Origin: Hydractinia symbiolongicarpus
Taxonomy: Eukaryota; Cnidaria; Hydrozoa; Anthoathecata; Hydractiniidae
Reading direction: 5' to 3'
DNA: 64,000 nt
Assembly: GCF_029227915.1 (NCBI RefSeq)
Contig: NC_079888.1
Coordinates: 9,593,001 to 9,657,000, forward strand
Positions 13,001 through 25,364 of the stretch are shown here, piece after piece (within the stretch, counting starts at the first letter, position 1; every line of letters starts with the position of its first letter). The position numbers and the translations under genes are program-made. The notes below the pieces were generated by a model. It was given only the letters and a program-made list of their open reading frames with translations, was not told where the DNA came from and searched no databases.

Positions 13001-16000
13001 TACCGAAAGTCTGGCAAAACTTTGAAAAAGTTTATAAACTGTTTGTTGTATAAGGTTGTTTAGGTTGTTTTGCCATTTTTTCAATTTTTTTGCTCTAATT
13101 TTTAAGAAAGTTTAAGACCTTTCTGAGAATAACCACTTCTACCACACGTTGATTATTAGCCCTGTTTATAACCAACAGGCAGCTAGCTCCAGCACCGTAA
13201 AACATGCCGCAATACTATAAATATAAACATCGGCTTGTTGTATTTCTTACAAAAGAATTTTAGCTATAATCTTACACCAGCGAAGTTAGTCAAGCAGAGG
13301 GGTTAGAACCTCCTATTTTTAAAACAATCCCCTATTATAAGAAAGACGACCCTTCTTATTTTGAAAGTACACTCCTGGCCCGTATTATTTCGAGGTAAAC
13401 ACCCAGTTGTCTACTTTAAGCAACCCCACCCTTTTTACAACTATCTCCCCCCCTGGTGGGAAAATCTACAAAATGTCGAAAAGTTAACCCCCCCCTAAAT
13501 ATGCTAGTCTACTATTTTGGTTTATTACTTACGTCTGACTTATCAAAGTTGGTAATGACGATTTTTAATGGATCCAACACAGCCATTGCTCTAAAAGAAG
13601 AAAGCCACTTATAAATTTAATATTTAAACATTTAAAATGTTTTGTTTGAAGCATAAATTACGTTCAGAGTTAGACATAATACGATATCTTTTAATCAAAC
13701 GTTCGATCAAAAAATCATGCAATGCAAAGTCAAAACATTTGAGCTGACTGTTCCATCCTGATTTTGGTTACTATGCTTATCCTTTACTAAACTTTTGCCG
13801 AAATCACACTTGGCCTGTGTTTAATTTTAAATGTGCAGGTCTGAGACAACTAAGAAGTTTTCACAATATTACTAAGAGATTTCAAGATTGAGGCAAATTT
13901 CGTATTAGTTTTTAAAAAATAGCCGCATAGCTTTGGTTAAACTAAATATTCCTATCACCATAAAGTTGATGTTGTTTGTATGAACCATGTTTGATAGTAA
14001 ACTGAAATCTGCCTGGTGGTTGATCTTATTTTTTACTTAACCAATTTTTGCCGAGTAAATACTATTGTGTTGTACACAACCTAAATTGAACTAAATAAAT
14101 GATACAGTAAATGATACCTGTGTGCTGTAACGTTAAGAACATCTCTAATGCATGAATCCAACATTGACGGGTCAAGTGTCGTTTGAGACATTGTTACACC
14201 AATCTTAGCACAAAACAAATTTATAGCTTCTGGTGGAACACCTCTTCTCCGCAGAGCAGTAAGTGTGAACAAGCGAGGGTCATCCCAATCAGCCACCACT
14301 TTATTGGTAATAAGTTTTGCTATCTTACGTTTCGACACCACGGTGTAGTTTAAGTTGAGGCGACTGTACTCCCACTGTACTGGACAGTACACATCGAGAG
14401 CGTTACACAGCCAGTAATAAGAAGAACGTCTCGCTTGGAATTCTTTTGTGCATAGCGAGTGAGTGATATGTTCTAATGAGTCGTTCAAACAATGAGTAAA
14501 ATCATACGTAGGGTAGATACACCTAAAGATAAACAACAAACGAATAAACAAAATATGAAAACATATTCAATACTTCACAATAAAAAAGAGGCTTTCACTG
14601 AACTTACAAGGAGAGTTTAAATCTACTATCCTGTAAAATTCAGATATCGAACAACAAATACCTCAGCATATAGTCAAGGGGGCAACCTTACCATTTAGGA
14701 ATTTTAAAGCATATCCAAAAGTTATCTTAGACCATCTAAGATAAAGAATCAATTGTTGCCATTGCTACTTTTACTTCACTAATCTCGGAATTGACAACGC
14801 TTAGAGGTATTTACTGTTCATTTACTTTTCCTAGTATGAGTGACATTTAAAAGTTACTTCATTAAAAAACTACTTCTACTACTGGAGGAACTTGGACGAG
14901 AGGACGCCAAAAAAATGGTATTACATGTCAAATTTAATTGTATCCTTACTGACATATGGTGCGTAAATGGCGAAAAATCGGCCTAAAATTGAAATTTGTA
15001 TGCTGATGCCAGCATTTTTGTGTTAAGCTTTAAAAAAAATGAATCCGATCATTTGGCAAAGAAAGAACTTTGTTTTAAACAACGGTATGAATGACTTCCT
15101 AATGATTTGCTGATAAAAATTATTTTTCCCTTTCTTTAATAAACTCTCAAAATCAAACCAAACACAATGACATTGAGTTTAAGTTAGTTTTAAATTTGAT
15201 TTGCTGGGTTTCTCAAACCGAAAGACATTATACGTAATGAGGTTACCATTTATCTCCAGTTCGATGATGAGGCGTAAATTTGATTCTATATGCCACAGGA
15301 TCCATCTTTCCATCTTCCATCACTGTCTTCATACGTAAAGTGGCTTCCCCTTCATCTAACTTTCCCCTCTTCATATCTTCGAACAGCTGTAATGACTCTT
15401 CTATAGGGCGGTTTCTCCAAGGACTTTCTGGTGGATTGTGACCTTTGATCTCCTCATACTGTTGATGACATATATAAGCATTTCCTCTTTTAATTAATTC
15501 CACTGCGTAATTATATAACTCATTAAAGTAGTCCGATGCATGTGTTATTTTATACGGTTCGAAACCTAACCACTTCACCATGTCTAAGATGGCTGTAAAA
15601 AATTTTTCTTCTTCTTTTTCAGGATTCGTGTCATCGTAGCGTAAAAAGGTTATGCCATCATAAGCTTTTGCATAACCAAAGTTGAAATTGATAGCTTTAG
15701 CATGTCCGATATGAAGAATTCCATTTGGTTCGGGTGGGAAACGTGTCCGAACTTGATCTTTGTATTCATCTAAATGACTCTTGAGTAACTCCATAGTTTT
15801 TGGTGTTGTCTGATAGCCATCAGTGAGGTGATTTTCTCCTGAATAGAAACAAACCATGCTTCAAAAATCTGTAGTTTAGGACTGCATCAGCAATACGAAC
15901 AAGCTGTAACATTTTAGTGAAAATTTACCAAAGATTGTATTTTACGAAGTTTGTTTTCACAAAGAGTCAATATGTTGTGCAACATTATGTGTTACACGAC

Positions 16001-19000
16001 ATCATATCATCTTATAATGAACCATACACAATACACAGCCTGCATACCTGGTTTGTGAAATTTAGTGGCTTCACCAGACAGATACATACTTTTTGGGTCA
16101 ATTATTTCTAAATAGGAATTACATTGCATGCATGTTGCATATATATGATACAGTTTGGAGAATATCCTAAACTGCAAACAAAGCAGTAGCATGACTGCAG
16201 TTAAACAGAGAATTATTGGGCTTAAAAGACGTTTGGACACTGTCTAAAGAGGGGGAAGAAGGCATTTTGTTAGCAGATGGTAAAAAGGACAAGAGGGCTT
16301 AGAGAAGTGTCTGCAAAGTCCTTACAAACTAAAATTAATGCTTTATAACACAACACAACGACCTCAATAGAGTGCATTCGTGTATTTGCTATTCCTGTGA
16401 CCATTTGACGCAACCAACTGTGAGTTTAAGTTTTGATCTCACATGTGAGAACTTATTATGACAATATAAACATTTAGTACACTGCAAACATTGTTATTGT
16501 AACATTTTTTAAGAGTTGTTGCACTTACTCATGATGGTGGGAAGATCAACTGGTGCTTGTTGTTCGTTAGTTTTATTTGAGGCATCTGTTTTCTTTTCAG
16601 TATTTTTTTTACCTGCCTTAAAACAAATACATCAGTTGACTTTTTAAACTATAAGCATTCTTTATAAATATAAATATATCATCAAACTGGATGAATGCTC
16701 ATAACATGATCTTCCTTACACAAAGCTATAGCACATGTTCTCAATGAATCCTAGTAAACACTTTTAATATGCTTAAGTGCACAGGAAATGAATTCAAAGA
16801 TGTTTAGAAGAAGAAATGCTAAGTGTACAGGTATTTTTTTACTACTCCAACATGGTCATTGCCTACACTGGCACTACTTACACTGATTGGGATGGTGTCC
16901 TAGTGTGATGAAGAAGCCATCCAACTATGCAAAAACCTGAGAATATGGTCAACAATTTGTTATGACATAATGTACCTTTTTATTTATGGGCTTTTTGTCT
17001 TCCTCTGTTTTTGGACCAAGGACATCCAACAACTAGATAAGAATTACAAGATTATATAAGGTATTTTTCCTTTACTGCTAGAATGTATGGTGTCAGGTAT
17101 AATTATATATCTTTTGAAATGTTGTTAATAAGGTAGGCTAAAACACACTTGAGTAACGTCACAAGTAATTGCCAATGAAGATAAGTTTTTATCACTTCAA
17201 GTTTAACACGACATTACCTGCATATCAATTTCAGATTTCACTTTCTTCATATCGACCCATTTCAGTTGCTTAGACACTTCTCCTACACAAACATATTATA
17301 TTCTATTAACACATTTTATTCTCTCCCTTCCTTTGCTACAGTTTTTAAATAAAAGCCTGCAACAATTTCACGTGCATTTGACGAAGGGTAGACAGATACC
17401 TACATTTGCTTAATAAGTTGTCTTTAACAAATGCATTGCAAATTGCTCTGTACTGTCAAGAAAAGGTGACATTCTTTACTGGGTTGTTGTGATAGTTACA
17501 AAGATTAGGAAAAAAGTGAATGTCAGAGAGATATCATTTACTTTTGCTTGTTCTTCAGAGCTAATGTGTTGCAAGGTATATGGAGCATAAAACTAATTGG
17601 AGTTATGTTTTGACAGTAAGTTCAAGTGAGCCATGTTGTATACACTTAAAAATAAAACCCATGCACAAACCATACCTAGGAGAGTTCCTATATTAAAATG
17701 ATATCTTTTTTCTTTAAGCTCGCTCATGTGTTTCTTCAAAACACTTTCCACCTAAAAAAAGTGGAATAATTTAAATAGCTTTTTACAAGTTATCTGATTT
17801 ATTTTTCAAGGATACGGTATATCATGAGCATGAATTTTTAAATCATAGTAAATCAAAGTTTATCACCAATAAGCATTTCTTTTTTAAATTTTTCAACTTA
17901 AGGAAACATTTTTTAAACAATGTGTGACAGTTTAATTTAAGATAACAATAAAACATTGAAGAAAACAGGTTTTGGCAATAAAAACCTTACCAAAATACAC
18001 TTTAACATTTAAAAGTTTAAGATTTTACAGTGAGATTAGTTGGAAAATAATATTTAGTTCTAAGGGTATAAACTATTCTCAAAAGTGATATGTTGTTACC
18101 TGGAGAAATAAAATTCAAGGAGTGTTACTGGTTCATACAACTCCAAAGTCACATAAAAATAAACTTTATTGCCTCAAAATACAACTAGCAATCACAATCC
18201 CCAATTTTTGTAAAAAATACTCGAAAAAATGCAGTTCAGACATTGCAAAGAACAAGAAAGTGCTACTCTATATAGCGTCTGGATGACTTCAGCAGCAAAT
18301 CAATGTCATTATTGAGTGTTTAAGTATTAGGAATGCATATTAGGAATTCAATTTTATTTTATAATAAGTGTGCCAAGTTGTACAATTTTCCATTACACAA
18401 GTCGCTTCTCTCGTGATCTGTTCAAGAGGACACTTACATACAACATAATAAATATATTTGCTTCTGACAGGTCATTCAGAGAACTACATTTAGCTGTATG
18501 CTACCACGATATGACAAAAAGACATCATAGTTTTTGAAAAAATTTTCACGAAAAATGTCGATAAGTAATTCAATTTTTATTATTAAGTTTTAAAATATTT
18601 GTTGCAATGAGAAGCAAAAAAAACACCAGTCAAATTAATAATAATGGGTGAATTTTTTTTACATTGTTTTTTCAACTAATCACTTTTTAAAATGATTTTT
18701 GCGAAATAATAAACCAATTTAAACTTAAATGAAACATTTTTTAGGAAACATGCGAAGGAAAGGTTTTATTGAAGTCATAGGCACCTATAGAGAATTCTTG
18801 CCTAACCTGTCTTAAAGTTTTCATTGATATACAAGAAAGAATTAATTTTGGTGAAAAATAATATTTTATTTCATTTCGAATTAGTGTTATTTGTAGAGAC
18901 AATTTCTTATTGATCTCAAGATAATACTGGCTCTAAACTGCTTCAGTGAAAGTAAAAAAAGTCCAGTAAATCTTTGATTTTACTTAATGAAGGATTGTAC

Positions 19001-22000
19001 TCTTTTTTATATGAATCTTTTTATTTCTCTGTTGGACACTTCTGTTAGGGTTAGGGTTAGGGTTAGTTATTCACAACCTATTTTACTTTGTAAATGTACA
19101 CAAAATATTTAGTACTTCCTTACGCAATCCTCAATCTGGTCTGGTGTGTATGAAACATCAATACCACATGAATCTTCGAATAATTTTTCATTGAATGAGT
19201 TGCTTTTAAGGAAATCAATGGCAGCTAAAAAATAAGTTACAGCTTATTATACAGTAAACAAGAGTTGTAAACCCATGAAAAATTACTTCTTTCTTCAAAT
19301 AATTTTTCATTGAATGAGTTGCTTTTAAGGAAATCAATGGCAGCTAAAAAATAAGTTACAGCTTATTATACAGCTTAATATAAAAACAAGAGTTGTAAAC
19401 CCATGGAAAAATTACTTATAACCACTAAAACATACATAATTCTAAATAAAATGGTTAGTATTGGATATTGAAAATCAAACACAGGGTGTAAAACTTATGT
19501 TTCTTTCTTGAAAATTTAGTGTGTAAATTTTATTTAAAGATTGTTGGAATAATTAAAACTTCTTTAAATGAAATAGACAACAATTGAATTCCCTGTGGCA
19601 TAACCTGAAAAAAAGATAAATAGACAAAAGAAACAAACAATAAAAGTTAATTCATCAAGACTTTTGCATAATAAATTAATTTGTGTTGTTTTCTTAAAAA
19701 AAACACAGGAGGTTGTTTGTAAAAGTTCTGTCTGTAAGAAAGGTTTTGCCTGTCAGAGAGAAACACAATTAGGGTATTATTTAGTCATTTAGCTTTTGGG
19801 TGGGGGGGATAAAAGGAGGGGCTAAAAAAATGTGTCTAAAGTGGGGTTTGTTAATTGGAAAGGGAAGGGGGTAAATGAAGGAAGTGGGTAATAAAAAAAA
19901 TGAATTATAATATCCTGATTGCTGCTAAAATTAGAAATTACTTGCTCCTCACCAAGTAAGGAGCAACTCACTCACCATTTAATTGATTGACTGCATTGAT
20001 TTTCCGGTTGACCACATACTTAACAACTAGTTTTATATTTGCAGTATCATCTAGATTACTACCAGCCAAGCTGTACAATAATGTGCCCACAGGCTTGTCG
20101 ATTGAGTCACCTGCCTAAATATTAGATTTAAACAAATTAATCAAAGAAAATAAAAGTTAACTCCTTGACAATTGTTTACATCAATGTCTTATCTCCATAA
20201 TAATACGATAAGTGTGTCTGTCTGTGTGTCTGTGACAGGCAGAGTGGATGTGTTTATTTTCCTTTGATGTAGCTGTAAAAGTTATGTCTTAAATGTTGAA
20301 TTATTTGACATGATGTCAATGATTTTTCACCCAATGGGTAACTAGGGACCACCTGGGATCAATTTGGGTAAGTTTCCCAAACCTGGATGCCTGAATCCGT
20401 TTCGGAATGAACGGTTGATGACGTCATTAAAAAAACCTTCAAACCCTAATTATCTCTGCAACCGTTTGTACACAATCCTATACATTTTCTTGATCAGCAT
20501 TTCGAGATCTATATGATGAAGGCAACAGCAAATTTTTTTAACCCTTGTATCTCATTAAGCGCTCATCAAAACCACACGATCATATACATTTTCTTGATCA
20601 GCAGTTTAAGCTCTACACAATAAAAGAAAAGTAAAAATAAGGTTCCTTTTTTTTTCGTGGATGAGTTGCTGACGTCGTCAAAATTTAAATGACGCTTCTT
20701 TCTCATTTTTATCCTGCCTCAGTGGGTTTTCCACGGGCCTTATTGACTGTCAATAATACACTACCAAAAGATTTTTTTAAGAACTTTTTAGATTTGCAGC
20801 AATTATGTTATGAGAGTCCGCAGAACCAAAAAAGACTCAGATAAAAATAACTTAGGCAAGTCTAAGCATTATAATTTTATGTTGAAAACGAATGATTTGA
20901 AATACACAAATATAAAATAATAAAAACAAAAAAAATCTATAAAATCTAAAAAATCCAATACTTATTTAGGCCTCTGAATGAAGAAAATATATTCAAGGGA
21001 TGGAACCTGTCTGTTAATACACTTGCATACGCAACATACGTACATACCTTACCTACACTTAAGCTATTTTTATAAATTTAGTTTTCTTCTCCATTACAAT
21101 TTCCTCCCTTCTTTTGTTCAAATTCTAATCTATTTATATCTTCGAAAGCACATTGAATAAAAAAATGATTTGCTTTGGATAATGGAGCAGTATTTTTGGG
21201 GATGCGGTTCATTGTGCGAGTGCTTTCTGCTTATTTACTAGTTAAGCTTCATTGCATCATGCAGGGAATTCCATGAGACGCGTAAGATCGCACGCGCACG
21301 CGCCCACACACACACAACAGCTATTCAGGCGTGCTATTTATCGCACGCGCTAATTACGCTCTTTACTCGCGTTAACTAAAAAAAAATTAACGAGGGAATC
21401 ATAAAAGTTGATTTTCTACAGCGTAGTTAATGTCGCCGCTTCAGGCTATGCTTTAAGCATTTAACTATTAAAAACTGTATTCCAAAAATCAATCGTTTTA
21501 CATCAACAGCTTCAACTGTATCATTAAAAACAGTTTATAACCACTTGTGGTTAAATTAAATTTTTTTAAAAAGTTAATTAAATGCCGTGATTTTTTCCCA
21601 GTGTTTAAATTAAATGTGTTTTTTTCTGCCTGTGTGAAATTAAATGTGTGTTGAACATTTTATTTTAAAATTAAATTTAATTTAAAATAAAACCTCAATA
21701 AAGAAAAAATGACTCCCATTTTTACCATTGTTATAGATAATAGATAACCTACGGAGAAAATATAACCCTTGGAACAAGGTTGAGGATAAATAGCACTACA
21801 AACAAAATGGCAGACCATTGCAATAAGTGCAACGTGTAGCACGTGTCAGCGTCTCTTCGTCCACTGTTTAAATTTAATTATATGGTATTTAGCTGTTATA
21901 AATGACTTGCTACAACGAACCAAGGTGTTTTGTTAATATATTTAGCACTTTTACACCACTTAAATACACTCATAGGACTGATAAGAGTGAAATAAACCAG

Positions 22001-25000
22001 GAAAAAAATCGGAAAAACGCACGCGCAAATTTTCTAAAATAGAATTACGCGTGCGATGTGTAGCGTGTTGTTTTCTTCGTGGAATTCCCTGTCATGTTCT
22101 TGACATTTTGGAATAAAATGACGTATGTATAAGTTTCAAACAGACATTTACTTATCACAACAACGTATGCTGATTTTTGCTTTATAGCATGATCTTTTCA
22201 ACACTTTATAGAAAGCTGAGAGATAAGAGATGTTGTCTCGTTCTTGTCATTGTGAAAATCCTTTCAATTTGCATAAAAAATGAAACCATTTTAAGAAAGA
22301 GTGATCACTAACACCATTGGAAATTTATGGATCTTTGGAGTAGTGGATGGTTCTGCAATTGGAGGGGTGAAGAGAGGTAAAATTCAAGTGAGAGCCATGC
22401 TACGTAAAACAAAAACGTTTAGGAAAAAAATAGGCTCATTAGTAAGTGTATTATATTGTTTTTGTTCTGCCCAGATTGCGAAAACGGCCTGTCTATTAGC
22501 AACACTAATATAATGGTTGGCCAGACAGGCTGTGATTGGCATTTTTTTAAACTTTTGTAAAAGAAACATTGACTAGGGATGTGGAAAGAGAAAAGTTTTG
22601 ACATAATTTTTCTCTGCAGGATAAAACATTAAAACTAGGCATAGCGAAAAAAAGTCTTGATGTACTTTATAGTATAAACTCCTCTTGTGAGTATACATAC
22701 AGAGGGGTGGGCTCATTTTTATTTTTCGCTGGAATTAAATTCTGGGGATGACCTAAATTATTCGTTTTGCGGGAATTAAGTTTGGTGAAAAGTTATTAAA
22801 CTTTTTTTTCCAAAATTTTTTATTTGAGAACAATAACAACTTTGCCACCAGGGCTTTTTTCTTGTCAGAAGTGATGACATAACCAGGGCACGCTGCCGTA
22901 CATAATCTGGGTATCATTCATAATAATCCGGGCAGGACATTTTCACTAAGTTTCACTAAAATGTTAAAATTAGCTGTAGCTAGCTTACATCGACAGTAGT
23001 TAGATGCAAACACTTTGGACACACAATTTTTAGTCCTGCACAACCAAGATGCATAAGAAAAATCTCCTAAGCTACTTTCCTAGTTTGGCTTCATAGTCTA
23101 ATTTTCAGTTAAACCAGATTGAAATTTTTTTTAACGAGGGTGCAGACTCTCGCCAAAAGCGCCATATATGTGATGGCGGCCATGGGCGTTTTTTCAGGTT
23201 TTCTCAAGGTTTTCATCTGTAAGGGCCCGGAAAAGCCTGGGCCTGTTCGAAACCACCCAAATTGCGCTCGTAATGCACAAGCTCTTTTGTTGTCACTTAA
23301 ATTTTGTCGAGAAGAAGGAAGATGCTATTTTGTCATTGTACTCTCCGTTTATTATTTGTGGTATTTTATTACAGCTATTTAAGGAAAAAATGATATAAAT
23401 TTTTTTGTAAAAAGTAGTTTTGAAAAAAACTCTTCCACTACCACTGCTCGAAATTAAAAGAATAAATTATACATGACAGAGATGCCAACCCTATTGATAT
23501 GCTTTGCAGGCGTAATTCTTAGAATAGAAAATCCGTGAGCCGTGACCTTGGTTTGCGCAGAGGGGAAAAATTACGTATTTGAGACTTCTACAGTGCCGCT
23601 TGGATGTAACTTTACATGTACGTGAGTTTTACGACCTCTTGTAACAATCTCATGTTTGCATAAAGAACGTTCACATATCTTTTGTTTATACACGAACTTA
23701 ATTGCTTTTTATTCTTATCGTGGTGCGCGAGTCAGAACAATAAGATTTGATGAATCCTTTTGTTGTAACATGTAACATGCATGTTATTAGTTAAAAGTGT
23801 TAAAGATCATGAAGGCTATTGAAATATTATTTTAGAAAAATGAACGAACATAACATGTTAAAAGCATTTCTATCGCCGATTTTTATTCTTACATTTTTAA
23901 AAACGATCTAACAAAGCATTTTTATCGCTGTTTTTCGTTCTTAAACTTTTAAAACATGATTAACGAAGCTTTTCTATTACCGTTTTTCGTTCTAAAATTT
24001 TTAAAACATGATCTAACGAAGCATTTTTATCGTCGTTTTTTGTTCTTAAACTTGATCTAACAAAGCATTTCTATCACCGTTTTTCGTTCTTAAACTTTTA
24101 AAAGGCGATCTAACGAAGCATTTTTATCGCCGTTGTTCGTTCTTAAACTCTTAAAATGCAATCTAACGAGCGGCACTGTAGATTGGCAGAAAATACCTTT
24201 TACCCAGGCTTATTTCTCAAAGTCTTGATGTGACACATACACAATTCATCCTTATATCAAAATATGCTACAGGCCATGGGATCGAGGTTGCTCTCTCTTC
24301 TTCAGCGTTCAAATGTGGTATTGTGAGAATAACCCTCACAATTTTTAATAAATTTGTGTTATTTTTCTTTCAGTTTTCTCATAGTCTTATGTGACCATTG
24401 TTTTCTCGACGAAATAGCAACAACATTCCCAGAAGATTGAGGTTTTCGAATTTTCTATATTTAAAAGTTCTAATTGAAACACGTTTTGAACAAAACAAAC
24501 ATTATTTTTATATATTTTATAATGATAATAGAAACCATGCTATCTCGGGTAGCCAAACAGATGAAACATCAATTACCTTTGTTTTAAACAAAGTTCATTG
24601 AAATTACCTTTGTTTTAAACAAAGTTTATTGAATGAGAATATTAACTTCCAACCTCGTCTCTGAAAAAGAGCCCTGGAGACGAGGTTGGTTAATTTCTTC
24701 ATTGTTCTTTATCACGAATAGCCACCATTGAAATATTTCGTAATCTCTTTTAAATTTTGCGGGCGCAATGAAAGTATTATTCTATCCAGTTTGAAACTTG
24801 CTCAAAATCGCAAAGGAACTAAGCAATAAAATATATTCCTGCAATTTGAATGACTTTGGACAATTTTATATTCTAGACTAATTCTCTACTCATAACTTCG
24901 ATCAAATATTATTTTAAATGCACGTGAAACTGCTGGATGCGAGGGTTTTTTAGTCGGATGAGGATGCTGTGATTGTGGGTGTCACCCACTAGATGCGGGT

Positions 25001-25364
25001 AAGTTCACATATCTGACATGGTAATAAATGTTTAAAAAAATGTTGTTTCCCGGCGAAATTTCAATTTTATGGGAAATTTACAACCTTTTCCTAAGAAAAT
25101 AACAAAGTGGCTATTACAAAAGAATTAAAATGTTTCGTAAAGGTCTACTAGATAATTAAAATGGACTAAGAAACTTACTTGTAGCACAATAGATTCCAGT
25201 TTAGTGCTCAATGCTTTATTTTTTACTGTTTCTTCAGACTTTTGTTTGGTCAGACCAATAGTTTGAAATAATTTAACACGATCAACCATACTGGAAGTAC
25301 TACTAAAACGGAATGATTTACTTAGTCGCGAAAATAAAATAGACCGTCTAAAAACAACATTCAT
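10061..25364 (-). CDS. qars1: Glutaminyl-tRNA synthetase (cytosolic, with likely mitochondrial presequence)
   Basis: Class I synthetase that charges tRNA-Gln. Seventeen exons in frame, 796 aa, in coding order: 25179-25364, 19976-20114, 19124-19224, 17676-17751, 17218-17282, 16976-17032, 16529-16616, 16048-16107, 15247-15838, 14118-14522, 13533-13590, 12657-12758, 12407-12499, 11565-11689, 11181-11247, 10418-10543, 10061-10111. Order of parts: residues 1-25 basic presequence; 26 to about 240 the YqeY/GatB-like N-terminal domain typical of eukaryotic GlnRS ([15 protein letters not shown]); catalytic core with [12 protein letters not shown] (HIGH 300-303) and VSKRK (517-521, the KMSKS loop); then the anticodon-binding beta-barrels ([27 protein letters not shown]). 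Human QARS1 is about 775 aa, so the body length matches. The first ATG (25364) follows an in-frame TAA and has a weak context; the ATG at 25289 (residue 26) has a strong one and matches the usual cytosolic start. Intron 1 is about 5 kb. Confidence 0.97.
10629..10890. mobile_element. hAT-like MITE, 262 bp, in a QARS intron
   Basis: The ends form a perfect 14-bp terminal inverted repeat: CAGGGTGTCTAGCA at 10629-10642 and TGCTAGACACCCTG at 10877-10890. The flanking pentamers are CATCA and CTTCA, a possible degraded 5-bp target duplication. The CAGGG start resembles hAT-superfamily termini. It has no coding capacity and lies between QARS exons 15 and 16. Confidence 0.7.
12759..13532. other. QARS intron 11, with a C-rich repeat-like stretch
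   Basis: The intron holds a C-run-rich block at about 13290-13500 (CCCCTATTATAAGAAAGACG, CCCCCCCTGG, AACCCCCCCC) that stands out from the AT-rich surroundings. No open frame or terminal repeat is clear. It may be a piece of a dispersed repeat. Confidence 0.3.
19044..19066 (+). repeat. Interstitial telomere-like tract, GTTAGG units
   Basis: GTTAGG repeated about three and a half times, matching the metazoan telomere repeat TTAGGG. It lies in QARS intron 3, about 60 bases from exon 3 (19124-19224). Such short tracts often mark old break repair or chance expansion. Confidence 0.8.
19174..19417 (-). repeat. Tandem duplication covering the 5' half of QARS exon 3 and its acceptor
   Basis: Copy one (about 19174-19288) contains the first 51 bases of exon 3, its AG acceptor at 19225-19226 and upstream intron. 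Copy two (about 19293-19417) repeats this almost exactly, with a single difference in the exon part (TTC to TTT, both Phe) and about ten extra bases in the intron part. The second acceptor is at 19344-19345. Only copy one continues into the rest of the exon and a good donor, so copy two is probably skipped or acts as a competing acceptor. Confidence 0.9.
20170..20750 (+). repeat. Dispersed non-coding repeat, partial
   Basis: The block contains ATAATACGATAAGTGTGTC followed by TCTG repeats, then two internal copies of a CATTTTCTTGATCAGCA phrase (about 20485 and 20587), and ends in CTGCCTCAGTGGGTTTTCCA followed by CGGGCCTTATTGAC. The last phrase recurs in diverged form at 53974-54006 and 62479-62521. 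I infer a multi-copy, non-autonomous element; ends and class are unknown. Confidence 0.5.
21262..22091. mobile_element. hAT-like non-autonomous element with 5-bp target duplication
   Basis: Terminal inverted repeats CAGGGAATTCCA (21262-21273) and TGGAATTCCCTG (22080-22091) are perfect. Sub-terminal CGCACGCG and CGCGTGCG blocks extend the symmetry. Both sides carry the same pentamer TCATG (21257-21261 and 22092-22096). CAGGG ends with a 5-bp duplication fit the hAT5-type group. The 830-bp body shows no transposase frame, so it would need a partner element to move. Confidence 0.8.
23861..24175 (+). repeat. Minisatellite, six copies of a ~45-54-bp unit
   Basis: The units share GAAGCATTTTTATCG, CCGTTTTTCGTTCTTAAA and TTTTAAAA.GATCTAAC. 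Copies start near 23861, 23912, 23964, 24017, 24060 and 24114. The fourth is shortened. Located in QARS intron 1. Confidence 0.85.
24571..24632 (+). repeat. Two tandem 31-bp units, each centred on a palindrome
   Basis: Each unit contains CTTTGTTTTAAACAAAG, an almost perfect palindrome around TTTAAA. The two copies (24571-24601 and 24602-24632) differ at one base. Confidence 0.85.
24641..24693. mobile_element. Palindromic MITE, GACGAGGTTGG family, short copy
   Basis: CCAACCTCGTCTC (from 24649) pairs with GAGACGAGGTTGG (to 24689), with GCCCTGG between them. TTAA occurs outside both arms. The same CCTCGTCCCCAGG / CCTGGGAACGAGG ends recur at six or more places in this window. Confidence 0.7.

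Larger units (their letters stand above)
20115..25178. other. QARS intron 1 (about 5 kb), packed with repeats
   Basis: This intron separates the presequence-bearing first exon from the rest of QARS. It holds part of a dispersed repeat (20170-20750), a hAT-like element (21262-22091), a six-copy minisatellite (23861-24175), a tandem palindrome (24571-24632) and a palindromic MITE (24641-24693). Several open frames of 60-90 codons occur (for example around 22301 and 23119), but none has family resemblance or flanking splice signals. Confidence 0.7.

Noticed and set aside
16007-16240. Start of QARS exon 8 at the AG just before TATGTATCTG
   Set aside because: That acceptor puts the exon out of frame with exon 7. 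The acceptor before AAATAATTGACC (exon end 16107) keeps the frame.
23861-24175. A CRISPR-like array
   Set aside because: The unit is a contiguous tandem repeat without unique spacers, in an animal intron.
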